A stretch of DNA of 64,000 bases, taken from Bacillus cytotoxicus (GTDB taxonomy: Bacteria > Bacillota > Bacilli > Bacillales > Bacillaceae_G). The position numbers and the translations under genes are program-made. The stretch spans positions 1-64,000 of the forward strand of contig NZ_JAMBOP010000012.1 in the NCBI RefSeq assembly GCF_023715645.1, in the 5' to 3' direction. Below, in pieces: positions 7,997 to 17,099 of this stretch. Below the pieces are notes generated by a model. It ran no database searches. It was not told where the DNA came from and saw only the letters and a list, made by a program, of their open reading frames with translations. How positions within the stretch are numbered: the first letter of the stretch is position 1; every line of letters begins with the position of its first letter.

Positions 7997-9666
7997 GTAT
8001 AGAAATTTCAAATGGTCCACTTATGCAAGTTTTCAATTGGATACTTGAATCTTCCTTAATGGCTAGTATTTTAGTTGGAATCATATTATGTATTAAACTT
8101 TTACTTAAAAATAAGTTAACTCCAAGATGGCAGTACGTATTATGGATTATCATTATTTTTCGTCTAATTTTACCGTTTGCACCTGAAAGTTCGTACAGTA
8201 TATATAATATTTTCTTACCTAATCGTGAAATTTCTTCTACCGTTAATGTTTCTACTGTGAATTATGAAAAGACAAATGTTTCCGGTGAAACGGTCACCAT
8301 TGACGGGGAAAATGAAACATTTACTCAATCAAAAGCGCAACATACAGATCACATTTCAATTTACAAAATTGCATTATATGTGTGGTTGTTTGGAGTTGTT
8401 TGTTTTGGGATTTTTATGATCGTATTAAACAAGCGTGTCTACATGTATATAAAAAAACAACCACTTATGACTGATAAAAGAATTATTAATCTTTTAGAGC
8501 ATTGTAAACGTACAATGTCCATTGAACGAAATATTCCTATAGTTGTATCTGGTAACATTTCAAGTCCAACAGTTCTTGGGTTTATAAAACCGAGAATCTT
8601 GCTATCTGAAAATCATATGAGAACGCTAGATGATGATCAACTACGTTTTATTTTCTATCATGAATTAGCGCATGTGAAACGAAAAGACGTTGGCATGAAT
8701 TGTTTGATGAATAGTGTACTCATCTTGCACTGGTTTAATCCAATTCTTTGGTATGCATATTACCGTATGCGTGAAGATCAAGAAATTGCATGTGATGCAC
8801 TTGCGCTTACATATATCGATTTTAAACAGAGAATTGCTTATGGGCATACAATTATCAATCTATTAGAAGACTATTCAAATCGTTATCAGATTCCTAGCTT
8901 AGCCAATTTAACAAGGAACAAGCTAGCCGTAAAAAGGAGAATTGTGATGATTAAACAATTTCAAAAAAAATCGTATCGTTGGTCGCTGGTAGGGCTTACT
9001 GCGGTAATTTCTATATCAGCGATTTCATTAGTAAATGCAGAAGAACCTTCTCAAAATGTTAAAAAGTTATTTAGAGAAAATCAAAATGACAGACAAATAA
9101 GTATGGATGAAGAAGCACCAGATCCTGGACTTGATATAACAGACATTTCAAAAAAAACAAAGAAAGAGCGTCATACCGTCGTCTTACCAACAGAGACTCA
9201 TCGTAGTTTATTTAAAGAAGTATTTTGGAATCAATCGAAAAAAGGTGAATTTTACAAAGGGCAAATTCAAACAAATGACATTGACATTGACCAAGCTTTT
9301 GCAAATGAAACAATAGAAATAAGTCCACTTCCTAGTAAATATAAAATGGATGCTTCTTTTAGTAGAAAAAACCCGTGGCCGGTCTTTATTTTAGGAAAGT
9401 TAAAGGACGAAAAAGGAAATACATATACTTGGAAACAACCTTATCAAAACGAGTATCCTTATCAAGATCCTATATTATATTTGGACCATGTAGTGGATTT
9501 ACCTAATTTTGAAGGAGAAACTGCGAAAGTAGCTCTTCGTTTTATATGGTTAACTGATGAAGGGAAATGCTACGGAGTCGGTGACAAGTTATTTATGTTA
9601 AAAAAACAAGAAGTATTAACAGCAAAAGATGCAGAATATTCAGCGGTGCCACCTGTAACGAAATAA
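7993..9666 (+). CDS. M56-family sensor metallopeptidase, BlaR1/MecR1-like with a different sensor domain
   Basis: 557 residues. Membrane helices occur at about 15-40, 48-65, 110-135 and 330-350. The gluzincin motif HELAH is at residues 223-227, with a downstream EDQEIACDA supplying the third ligand. The C-terminal part (about 355-557) is extracytoplasmic. It lacks the penicillin-binding STxK serine motif of BlaR1, so the signal is probably not recognised as in BlaR1. The target should be the adjacent repressor. Translationally coupled to it. Confidence 0.9.
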   Translation: MSIEISNGPLMQVFNWILESSLMASILVGIILCIKLLLKNKLTPRWQYVLWIIIIFRLILPFAPESSYSIYNIFLPNREISSTVNVSTVNYEKTNVSGETVTIDGENETFTQSKAQHTDHISIYKIALYVWLFGVVCFGIFMIVLNKRVYMYIKKQPLMTDKRIINLLEHCKRTMSIERNIPIVVSGNISSPTVLGFIKPRILLSENHMRTLDDDQLRFIFYHELAHVKRKDVGMNCLMNSVLILHWFNPILWYAYYRMREDQEIACDALALTYIDFKQRIAYGHTIINLLEDYSNRYQIPSLANLTRNKLAVKRRIVMIKQFQKKSYRWSLVGLTAVISISAISLVNAEEPSQNVKKLFRENQNDRQISMDEEAPDPGLDITDISKKTKKERHTVVLPTETHRSLFKEVFWNQSKKGEFYKGQIQTNDIDIDQAFANETIEISPLPSKYKMDASFSRKNPWPVFILGKLKDEKGNTYTWKQPYQNEYPYQDPILYLDHVVDLPNFEGETAKVALRFIWLTDEGKCYGVGDKLFMLKKQEVLTAKDAEYSAVPPVTK

Positions 9667-9735
9667 GATAAGAATGGTTTTCTCTAAAAGAAGAAATGAT
9701 TATGTATTAAGTTTCACAACTTATTTTATAAATAG

Positions 9736-9876
9736 ACGATTATATCACTACATACAGCAGCAGCCTATCTCGTATTTGAAAAGAAAGAGCCTGTTGCAAG
9801 TGAAATAAATAAATCATCTATTTTAAGTGCAAAAAATGATGAAACAGAAGTGGTTTTCGATTTTCGGAAGGCATGA
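9736..9876 (+). pseudogene. C-terminal relic of an unidentified gene
   Basis: An open stretch without a start codon or ribosome site reads as a plausible protein tail (AAAYLVFEKKEPVASE then VVFDFRKA, stop at 9874-9876). A stop lies directly upstream in frame. It is probably the surviving end of a deleted gene. The rest of the 9667-10038 gap shows nothing. Confidence 0.4.
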
Positions 9877-10038
9877 ATTCTATCAAGTAATGCTTGGTTT
9901 TCTAATAGTAAGTAAAAAATACATTCCTTGTTATCTAAGGAGTGAGCCTTTCTTTATTATTGATATGTGGTCGTATATGAATTTTGGATTGTTAGCAATT
10001 TCTTGAAATGGTATGATTTGTGTGGAAGGAGGGTGACA

Positions 10039-10431
10039 ATGAACAATAATTACAAACAAATAATTAGATTTGTTTTTGTAGGATGTATGAATACATTAAA
10101 CTACTGGCTACTTTATTTATTATTTACGCATATTTTTCATTTTCATACTTTAACTTCACATAGTATAGCTTTTATAGTGAGTATGATCGGTTCTTTTTTT
10201 ATGAATACATACTTTACGTATAATACAAAAGTAACATTAAAGAAATTTTTACAATTTCCGTTAACGTATATTGTAAACTTTATTATTATGACAATTAGTA
10301 TTTATGTTTTAGTTGATGTATTGAATTTGAATAAAGATATCGCACCACTGATATCATCTGTAATTGCTATTCCGTTTACATTTGTGATTTCTAAAAAAAT
10401 ATTAGTTACCAAAAAAGAAGTTATAGTATAA
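10039..10431 (+). CDS. GtrA family membrane protein
   Basis: 130 residues with four membrane helices. The N-terminal pattern IIRFVFVGCMNTLNYWLLY and the later FVISKKILV match GtrA, small proteins thought to move lipid-linked sugars across the membrane for cell-wall or teichoic-acid glycosylation. Start ATG 10039 follows GGAAGGAGGGTG. No glycosyltransferase is adjacent, so its partner is unknown. Confidence 0.85.
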   Translation: MNNNYKQIIRFVFVGCMNTLNYWLLYLLFTHIFHFHTLTSHSIAFIVSMIGSFFMNTYFTYNTKVTLKKFLQFPLTYIVNFIIMTISIYVLVDVLNLNKDIAPLISSVIAIPFTFVISKKILVTKKEVIV

Positions 10432-10437
10432 AACATA

Positions 10438-10482
10438 ATAAAAAAAATCTTCAGCATTGATATTGAAGATTTTTTTTATTTT
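10438..10482. terminator. Bidirectional terminator
   Basis: AATCTTCA and TGAAGATT stem flanked by runs of A and T, placed between the convergent GtrA and kinase genes. Confidence 0.75.
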
Positions 10483-10493
10483 TAAGAGACTCT

Positions 10494-11450
10494 TTACTTC
10501 GAATTAGTTGGATATAAGGAATGATTATTTTCAATCCTTAATCTATAAAGGTTCATTATTCGCACTTGTTCTTCGGTTAATTCCTCTTTATTCCAATACA
10601 TATGCATTAAGCTATATTCAAATATTTCCTTTAATCTAATAAATAAAGGAAGCTTGTCTAGCATTTCTTTAGATATTTCATTTTCCTCTTGGTATCCATC
10701 AACTATTGCTTGTGTAATGGAATTCGCATAGTCAACTATGTTGCCATTCCCTACAAATGAATACTCTAACGCACTATATATTGGAACTGCTAAATCAAAT
10801 ATATAAAAATGTTTCTCACAATCTTGAAAATCAATCATTGTCAAATTTAAATTATTTTCTACTAATATGTTTTCTAACCATAAATCGCCGTGTATCAATC
10901 CATAATTTGAAGGATTCTTTGGCAGTTTTTTTATCGAATATAAAACCTCATGTGCAAATTCTCTAATCATACTTTCTTCTTCAGGGATATAGTTAAGAAA
11001 AGAATATTCCTCATTGTCATACCATTCGTTTATATGTATGATCGGTTCAATACTTTCGAACTTTTTAGATAAACGATGTAATCTGCCAATTTGCTGACCC
11101 AATTTTTTGAACACACTGGAATTCCATTGACTTCTTGGTAAGTGTATACCAGGAGCAACTTTATACAATACAATAAATAGCTCTTTGTCTAATGTTATTT
11201 TCTCTACTAATTTACCATTTAAAGAAGGTATTATCGGAGGTACTCCAAAACCTTCTCTATATAAAAAGTCTGTATATTTAACTTCTTCCAACTGTTCTTC
11301 ATACGTTTTATAGTTAGTTATTCTAACGAAATAGTCACCTTGTTCCGCGATGCACTGGTACATTTCATTTGTTACTGATTTAATTTTGATAAGATCCACT
11401 GGATATATTTCATTAATTAATTTAAGTATTTTCTCTTCTAGATTCATCAT
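10494..11450 (-). CDS. APH-family phosphotransferase
   Basis: 318 residues of the aminoglycoside phosphotransferase / choline kinase fold. The catalytic loop HGDLWLENIL (about 190-199) has the Brenner-type Asp and Asn, and MIDFQDCE (about 209) supplies the metal-binding Asp. Members phosphorylate antibiotics, homoserine, thiamine or sugars; the substrate cannot be read here. AAAGGAG precedes the ATG. A spore-forming host may carry many such paralogues. Confidence 0.85.
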   Translation of the reverse strand: MMNLEEKILKLINEIYPVDLIKIKSVTNEMYQCIAEQGDYFVRITNYKTYEEQLEEVKYTDFLYREGFGVPPIIPSLNGKLVEKITLDKELFIVLYKVAPGIHLPRSQWNSSVFKKLGQQIGRLHRLSKKFESIEPIIHINEWYDNEEYSFLNYIPEEESMIREFAHEVLYSIKKLPKNPSNYGLIHGDLWLENILVENNLNLTMIDFQDCEKHFYIFDLAVPIYSALEYSFVGNGNIVDYANSITQAIVDGYQEENEISKEMLDKLPLFIRLKEIFEYSLMHMYWNKEELTEEQVRIMNLYRLRIENNHSLYPTNSK

Positions 11451-11655
11451 TTTAAACTCCTTTTCTACAATAAATTCTGGCTTGTCTAACTTAAATTCTT
11501 TCTCACACTAAACTGTAAGTTAGCTTAAGTATATTTTTTACAACACCCCTATATTTTACCATATGCATCCGATATGTTGTGCCTAAAAAAGTACTGAAAA
11601 TGATCATTTAAAAAACTTACTTAACGTACGTTATCAAGACCTAAGTCAAAAAAAT

Positions 11656-11706
11656 AAAAATAAATGGTCCATTAATATGACTAATATGTTAAGACCATTT
11701 ATTTTT
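11656..11706. terminator. Terminator-like hairpin
   Basis: AAATAAATGGTC and GACCATTTATTT form a long stem with A and T runs outside. It lies in the 11451-11975 gap between divergent genes and could act in either direction. Confidence 0.55.
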
Positions 11707-11909
11707 AATAAAGAATTTTGAAGTCGTATTTGAATGGTGTTGTTCCCTATTTTTGAGGCAATAAATAAAGCTCTATAAGCATTTTTTAAAAATCAGCGTG
11801 TTTATATGATGGTAAACAAAGTAATATTCCCGGATTAAAACTTTAATGAGGTGAGGATAGATTTTTCCCTCTTATAATGGTTCTATTTTACAAATGAAGA
11901 AATAAAGTT

Positions 11910-11956
11910 TATAATTAACAATCATATTAACATTGTTAATATGATTGTTAATTATA
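11910..11956 (+). promoter_or_regulatory. Perfect 23-bp palindrome, likely PadR operator
   Basis: Two perfectly complementary 23-base arms (11910-11932 and 11934-11956) with one central base, immediately upstream of the padR-like gene. It includes nested TTAACA/TGTTAA words. PadR regulators usually repress their own operon, and this is the obvious candidate site. A TATAAT at 11953-11958 overlaps the right arm. Confidence 0.8.
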
Positions 11957-11975
11957 ATAATGTGAGGTGCTTATT

Positions 11976-12512
11976 TTGAAAGGAAGAGATGTTGTTTTAG
12001 GGTTACTCATGGATAAAGAATTATCTGGTTATGATATAAAAATTGTTTTTGAAGAAGTATTCACTCATTTTTTTGACGGAAGTTTTGGGATGATTTATCC
12101 GACTTTAAGACAGTTAGAAAAAGAAGGGAAAATAAAAAAAGAGGCTGTGATGCAAGAAGGTAAGCCAAATAAAAAAATGTATTTTATAACAGATGAAGGC
12201 AGAGAAGAGTTTTATGAATATATGAAGACTGATGTAGAGAAGGATGTTTTACGTTCTGACTTTTTAATGCGTATGTATTTTGGGGAATATAGCGATACCA
12301 ATACGATGAAAAAGTGGATTGAAGAAGAGATTGAGAGAAAAGAAGCGTATATTATGGATCTTCGTTTGAAGTATGAAAAGTGGAGAGAAGGAATTACATT
12401 TGCAGAAGAGATTTCATTAGATGTTGGGATTTCGTCTTATACTGCACAAGTTGAAACTTTAAAAAATAAATTAGCTCAGCTTACGATGCAAGAAAAAGAA
12501 GATGAAAAGTAA
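11976..12512 (+). CDS. PadR-family transcriptional regulator
   Basis: About 178 residues. The N-terminal winged helix (GLLMDKELSGYDIK, then MIYPTLRQLEKEGKI and KKMYFITDEGREEF) is typical PadR. The C-terminal helical region (Vir_C type) should dimerise. Start is TTG 11976, six bases after GAGGTG. It overlaps the preceding end of the transporter frame and very probably controls the exporter gene downstream in response to a drug. Confidence 0.92.
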   Translation: MKGRDVVLGLLMDKELSGYDIKIVFEEVFTHFFDGSFGMIYPTLRQLEKEGKIKKEAVMQEGKPNKKMYFITDEGREEFYEYMKTDVEKDVLRSDFLMRMYFGEYSDTNTMKKWIEEEIERKEAYIMDLRLKYEKWREGITFAEEISLDVGISSYTAQVETLKNKLAQLTMQEKEDEK

Positions 12513-12540
12513 AGTTGCATACGAGAAAGTGGGGATTGTT

Positions 12541-14280
12541 ATGGAACAATCAAAAGGAATTAAAATTGTTTTCTTAATGTGTTTAGGTATTTTTCTATGT
12601 ATGATTGATACGACGATTATGAATATTGCTTTGCCAGCAATACAGGCTGATGTGAACACATCATTGGAGAAAATGTCTTGGATATTGAATGTATATACGA
12701 TGTCTATTGCAGTACTAGCGATACCACTAGGGCGAATTGCTGATATATTTGGAAAGGCAAAATTATATATTATAGGTTTAATAATTTTTGGAATTGGTTC
12801 AGCGTTATGTACGTTTGCAAACACGGGGGATTTTCTTATTTTTTCTCGGTTTATTCAAAGTATAGGGGCTGCTATTTTGTTTCCAACAAGTATGGTAATT
12901 GGGGTATCCGCAGTTCCAATGGCAAAAAGGCATATTGCACTCGGTATTTTAGGGATGACACAAGGGTTATCAGCAGCCATTGGTCCTGTACTAGGAGGAG
13001 TTATAACACAAAATTTAGGGTGGAGATGGGTATTCTTTGTGAATATTCCAATTTGTATCATTGGTATTGTTTTATGTTTCATTATGTTAAAGATAAAAAA
13101 TGAAGAGCGAGTAGCAGATAAAATTGACTGGATTGGATTGGTACTTTCTAGTGTTGCCATTTTCTTTTCCACACTTGTTTTAGTTAAAGGGAATACCTGG
13201 GGATGGCTGAGTAACTTTGCATGTATTTGCTATGTCATTAGTGCTGCTTCTTTCATTCTATTTATCTTAGTTGAAAGAAAAGTTACATCACCAATGGTAA
13301 ATTTACTGCTATTTAAAGATCGAACTTTTGTTGGAGCTTCTATTGTGGTTGTACTAAGTAATTTGTTTTTAATTGGTGTAACTGTTTTACTTCCGACGTT
13401 TCTTACAAAAATACAACACCGAACAGAAATTGAAGCAGCTTTTTTAGTGACACCTATTTCTGCCATGATATTTTTAGTTTCTCCGTTTGCTTCACTAGTT
13501 ATGAAGAAGTTTGGCAAGGTTCTGGTTATCTTACTAGGATTCATGGTTATGAGTTTTGCATATTATTGTTTACAAATGATAGGCATTGATTCAACTAGTA
13601 AAGAAATTATCGTTCCGTGTATGATTTTAGGTGTTGGTTATGGTTTAGTTATTGGGCCAATTACTATATTAACTGCATCCTCATTTGAGGGAGAATTATT
13701 AACCGCCTCCCAAAGTGTCGCGTCTATGCTAAGACAAATAGGAATCGTATTAGCGGTGGCTATTTTTGTATCAGGATTGACTCATAATTTATCTATAAAT
13801 AAGGAAAATGTGTATCGCTATGCTGAAAAAAAGGTTCATGATCTTCATGTGGATAAAGCAGGACAAGATCAAATATTAACAGTAACAAAGGAAAAAATAC
13901 AAAATAAAAACTTAGAATCAAATATAGAAAAGAAACAAAGAACAGATAATATTGGTTTAAGTCAAAAACAAAAGGAAAGTATGATTCAAGAGAAAGTAAA
14001 TAATGCCCTAAATGAAGTTCCAGTAGAATATAGAGAAATGAAACGGATAGAAATTACAAAGCAAGTAACGAAAGCGGTTGAGGGGAAAATAGAGGGCATA
14101 AGGAGAGAAACTGGTGCATTCTCAGATGATATTAGTCATTACGCCGAAAAAGAGATGGCGGTAAGTTTTACAGATTTATATAAAACGAGTGTACCAATTA
14201 TTTTGTTTTGCAGTTTAGTCGCTCTTATGTTTCGCAATAGAAAATTTGAAGTTGATAAGAGAAAAAAATTAAATGTATAG
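12541..14280 (+). CDS. MFS drug exporter, DHA2 (EmrB/QacA) family
   Basis: 579 residues with about 14 membrane helices. The family motifs are present: LPAIQADVN, the motif A loop GRIADIFGKAKLY, and the motif C stretch LSAAIGPVLGG. A long charged loop (about residues 410-540) precedes the last helix, a feature of some Bacillus and Staphylococcus exporters. Proton-driven export of toxic compounds is expected. ATG 12541 is chosen because GTGGGG lies just upstream. It is in one operon with the PadR regulator. Confidence 0.92.
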   Translation: MEQSKGIKIVFLMCLGIFLCMIDTTIMNIALPAIQADVNTSLEKMSWILNVYTMSIAVLAIPLGRIADIFGKAKLYIIGLIIFGIGSALCTFANTGDFLIFSRFIQSIGAAILFPTSMVIGVSAVPMAKRHIALGILGMTQGLSAAIGPVLGGVITQNLGWRWVFFVNIPICIIGIVLCFIMLKIKNEERVADKIDWIGLVLSSVAIFFSTLVLVKGNTWGWLSNFACICYVISAASFILFILVERKVTSPMVNLLLFKDRTFVGASIVVVLSNLFLIGVTVLLPTFLTKIQHRTEIEAAFLVTPISAMIFLVSPFASLVMKKFGKVLVILLGFMVMSFAYYCLQMIGIDSTSKEIIVPCMILGVGYGLVIGPITILTASSFEGELLTASQSVASMLRQIGIVLAVAIFVSGLTHNLSINKENVYRYAEKKVHDLHVDKAGQDQILTVTKEKIQNKNLESNIEKKQRTDNIGLSQKQKESMIQEKVNNALNEVPVEYREMKRIEITKQVTKAVEGKIEGIRRETGAFSDDISHYAEKEMAVSFTDLYKTSVPIILFCSLVALMFRNRKFEVDKRKKLNV

Positions 14281-14350
14281 TGATATTCTCACCTCAAATA
14301 GATCAGTTGAGGTTGAAACAGCTTCACTTATTAAGGACTACTTTATTATT

Positions 14351-14421
14351 ACTTAGTATATGCTAAGTGATTTTTCACATAGAAAAAGCCGATTCCCTGT
14401 ACGATAAGGACCTCGGCTTTT
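14351..14421 (+). terminator. Two consecutive terminator hairpins
   Basis: ACTTAG-TATATG-CTAAGT followed by GATTTTT (about 14351-14376), then AAAGCCGA paired with TCGGCTTT followed by T's (about 14385-14421). They end the PadR-exporter operon. Confidence 0.75.
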
Positions 14422-14470
14422 GTTCATTCCATTATTCCTCAATATGTAGTACTTGGTTTCACAGGCAATG

Positions 14471-14536
14471 CTATGCATCAGTATTTTGAATAAAATCTAT
14501 CATTTTCTCCTTTAATTCAGTCGCAAATTCTTTACG
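14471..14536 (-). pseudogene. C-terminal gene relic, minus strand
   Basis: Reads RKEFATELKEKMIDFIQNTD and a stop on the minus strand, with no upstream part; it runs straight into the truncated peptidase. It marks a deletion or recombination joint at about 14537. Confidence 0.4.
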
Positions 14537-14539
14537 CGT

Positions 14540-15799
14540 ACTGAGATAGAATTGATTGATGGCGATAATAAAAAAATGGTTTCTTTTAGTGAATTGAATC
14601 ATTTAGCTATGAATCACGATGACTCTATCAGAAGAGTGGAAGCGTTTGAGCTTCTAACAAGTAAAATGGATAAGGAAAAGGATCTTTTTGCTACCGTTTT
14701 TAATAACTTTGCACGGTTACGTCTGCTCCAAAGCTGTACCCTACAAAAAGACGATATATTATCAGATTCGCTTCATTTAAACGGAATTTCTCGAAAGTCA
14801 CTCTTTACAATGTGGGAGACAATAGATAAGAATTTAAAAAATTTAACTAGTTTTCTAAACTTTAAAAAGAATAATATAGAAAAGCTAACATGGCATCAAT
14901 TGATGACTTTTCAACAAAATGAGCAAAAAAAAATGCCTTTTTCAACGGCCGTAGAAGAAATATTTAATTCATTTAAAAATATTGATGATGAAATTGCTCA
15001 ATTTGCACTTCATGCAATAACAGATGGCTGGGTAGATGCAGAGCCAAGAGCAAATAAATCTCCTGGAGGTTTTTGTGCTCCTTTTCTAAGTGAGGGAGAA
15101 TCTAGAATTTCTTTACAATATGACGGAACGATAGAGAGTGCAAGGATACTAGCACATGAACTAGGCCATGCATGGCATTTTAAGCAATTAAAAGATGGTC
15201 CCTCAATTTCCTTTTTAGATGAACGTTTTCCAATGAGTATCGCAGAGTGTTCATCTATTTTATTTGAGTTAATTTTTGTGGATCATTTAATTACAATTAC
15301 GAGTGATATAGAAATTAAACAATCTTTACTTAACTATAAAATACAAAGTAGTCTAAATTATTTAATGGCAGTTCGAGGATCTTTTATATTTGAGCAACTT
15401 TTTTATGAAAAAAGTAAAGATGGTCCATTAAATTCTATTCAGATAGAGGAATTATCAATTGAATCTCAGAAAAGAGCCTATGACAATAGCTTAGAAGAGT
15501 ATCAACCTTTTGTCTGGATGAAATATGGACATTTTTATGAGCCTACCATTCCTTATTACAATTATCCTTATACTTTTGGTTATCTACTAAGCTTAGGTCT
15601 GTTAGCCATCGCAAAGCGCGATGGTAGTGAATTTAATTTGAAATTTAAAAAGTTTTTAAGTGAAACGGGGAAAAGGCCAGTTGAAGAATTAGTATACCAT
15701 TACTTTAATATTGAACTTTCTAATCCGCAATTTTGGCAGCAGTCTATTAATCAAATTATTAGGGATATAGAAGAATATATTCATCTTTCAAATAGTTAA
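14540..15799 (+). pseudogene. N-terminally truncated M3 oligoendopeptidase F-like protein
   Basis: The catalytic half of an M3B peptidase is intact. It has the zinc motif HELGHAWHF at about residue 200, the downstream ECSS glutamate, and the FYEPTIPYYNYPYTFGY substrate-binding segment near the end. PepF enzymes have about 600 residues, and here roughly 180 N-terminal residues are missing. The open frame starts abruptly, without a ribosome site, at the junction with a minus-strand gene relic. Translation from TTG 14552 or ATG 14576 is possible but I expect no activity. Confidence 0.7.
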
Positions 15800-15956
15800 A
15801 TCTTATCCAGTAAATTTCAAAGGAGAAATAATTCCCCTTAGTTAAAGGTGCCTTTAGTAAATAATCAAATCTTATAAACGACCATTAATAGAACTTTAGG
15901 CATTTCTACTCAAATATAGAAAAATTCTATTCAAATTTAGTTCCAAAACTCATTAC

Positions 15957-16001
15957 AAAAAGCCCTAACATATTATACATGACTAATATGTTAGGGCTTT
16001 A
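15957..16001. terminator. Bidirectional terminator
   Basis: AAAGCCCTAACATATTA and TAATATGTTAGGGCTTT make a 17-base perfect stem with an eight-base loop. Confidence 0.85.
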
Positions 16002-16072
16002 ATATCTTTTATGTTTTTTTATTTAAGCCTTGATAACATATGAAATTCGCGTTTTGTTGGCGAGTGAGACCC

Positions 16073-16092
16073 CATCGCTATCGAGTTAAGAG
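16073..16092 (+). repeat. Orphan IS231-like end
   Basis: CATCGCTATCGAGTTAAG closely matches the right end of MITE copy A, and the flank GGCGAG-GACCC is also shared with that site. No partner end was found. Confidence 0.5.
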
Positions 16093-16122
16093 AAACTTTA
16101 ATTCACTAAACGATATTTTTAT

Positions 16123-16400
16123 CAACCTTTATTACAAAACTACAGAATGCGGCAAGAAAAGACCCTGATCGCTTTTATACACGGCCAGGTGCTCTCGCCA
16201 AACTAGAAAAAGGGATTTTAGCTTTTGTATAGAGAATAATAAAAAATATATAGGAGATAGTGTTAATTATATAAATCCACTTGCTGCTATGCAGAATACA
16301 ACATGTCTCCTCCTGTCCTGCTCCTTTTGTCTAAAACGTGGCGTGTGGCAGAAAAAGGCCTTGACCGCTTCTACTCATGGCCATCTAAAAAGAAAAGGGT
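16123..16400 (+). pseudogene. Two related C-terminal coding relics
   Basis: The first frame ends at 16232 and contains ARKDPDRFYTRPGALAK. The second, from about 16323, contains VAEKGLDRFYSWPSKKK. Both DNA and protein are similar, so they look like two decayed copies of the same gene's end. I do not recognise the family. No intact gene lies between 15800 and 16523. Confidence 0.4.
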
Positions 16401-16452
16401 TTTATGTCAGGTTTTTAATTTAGCTTTATATAGTAACAACAAAAAGAATCTT

Positions 16453-16497
16453 TTGACATAGATTAATTTTAGTTTAAAATAAAAGTGAGTACTCACT
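16453..16497 (+). promoter_or_regulatory. ABC-gene promoter with TetR-type palindrome
   Basis: TTGACA at 16453-16458 and TAAAAT at 16475-16480, spaced by 16. The perfect palindrome AGTGAGTACTCACT (16484-16497) follows at the expected start of transcription. The style fits a TetR/AcrR operator; the regulator gene is not in the window. Confidence 0.75.
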
Positions 16498-16523
16498 CAC
16501 TAAAATATATAGGAGGAAAGTTT

Positions 16524-16650
16524 ATGTCTCTAATAAACGAGGCTGTAACGCTTAATCATGTTTCTAAGTATTTTGGCAAGAAACAAGTAATTCAAGATAT
16601 TTCATTTTCTGTTCACGAAGCTGAAATTTTTGGTTTAGTTGGTCCTTCTG
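16524..16650 (+). pseudogene. ABC transporter ATPase, 5' fragment cut by the prophage
   Basis: The frame starts at ATG 16524 after AGGAGG and reads a normal ABC ATPase N-terminus up to GLVGPS, the beginning of the Walker A loop. At 16651 the phage sequence begins, and the frame runs out at 16724. The missing continuation GSGKTT is found at 60953, in frame, on the other side of the prophage. Precise excision would rejoin the two parts. Confidence 0.95.
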
Positions 16651-16671
16651 AAATGTATAATTATGACCAAA
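16647..16671. other. attL
   Basis: The host sequence ends with TCTG (16647-16650), shared with attR at 60949-60952. The phage half-site ATGTATAATTATGACCAAA (16653-16671) is the inverse, at 17 of 19 positions, of the phage half-site in attR. This is the geometry of a serine-integrase attP arm. Confidence 0.9.
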
Positions 16672-16770
16672 TTAAAACAAAATCAAAAGAACAAGAATCC
16701 TCTTTATTTTGTATAATTTGGTGATAAATATTAATTTAACAATTTTCAGGATTTTACCGAAAGTATAATA

Positions 16771-16782
16771 GAACGAACGTTC
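16771..16782. promoter_or_regulatory. LexA/DinR (SOS) box at the prophage left end
   Basis: GAACGAACGTTC fits the Bacillus DinR consensus GAAC-RNRY-GTTC exactly. A TATAAT lies just before it at 16764-16769. No ORF occupies 16725-17099, so the box could control the leader of aimR. It is the only perfect SOS box I noticed in the prophage. Confidence 0.7.
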
Positions 16783-17099
16783 TTGTTGTGGTACACTTAT
16801 TTTTAAAGTTAATCAGATAATTGAAAAAAACTTTCTCAACATGTAAACAGAATAACAATTCTGAATCTTATGATAAAATAATTTTAACGATAAAATGAAC
16901 GAAAAAAGACCCATATGAGCGTATTCAAGAGGATGGTTAGCAGACACACTTTTGATCGTTCCCTAACAATGTAAAGGAAACATTAGCACATACGAGTCAC
17001 ATCAAGTATAGTATAAAATCACAATATCCATTCTCGTATTTTTGTTTTCGAGTTGAGAAATGTTAGGTTGGCGTTCCGTTCGGAAATGGATGTGATTTT

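Noticed and set aside
9967-10038. Upstream extension of the GtrA frame
   Set aside because: The strong GGAAGGAGGGTG site lies inside it, just before ATG 10039.
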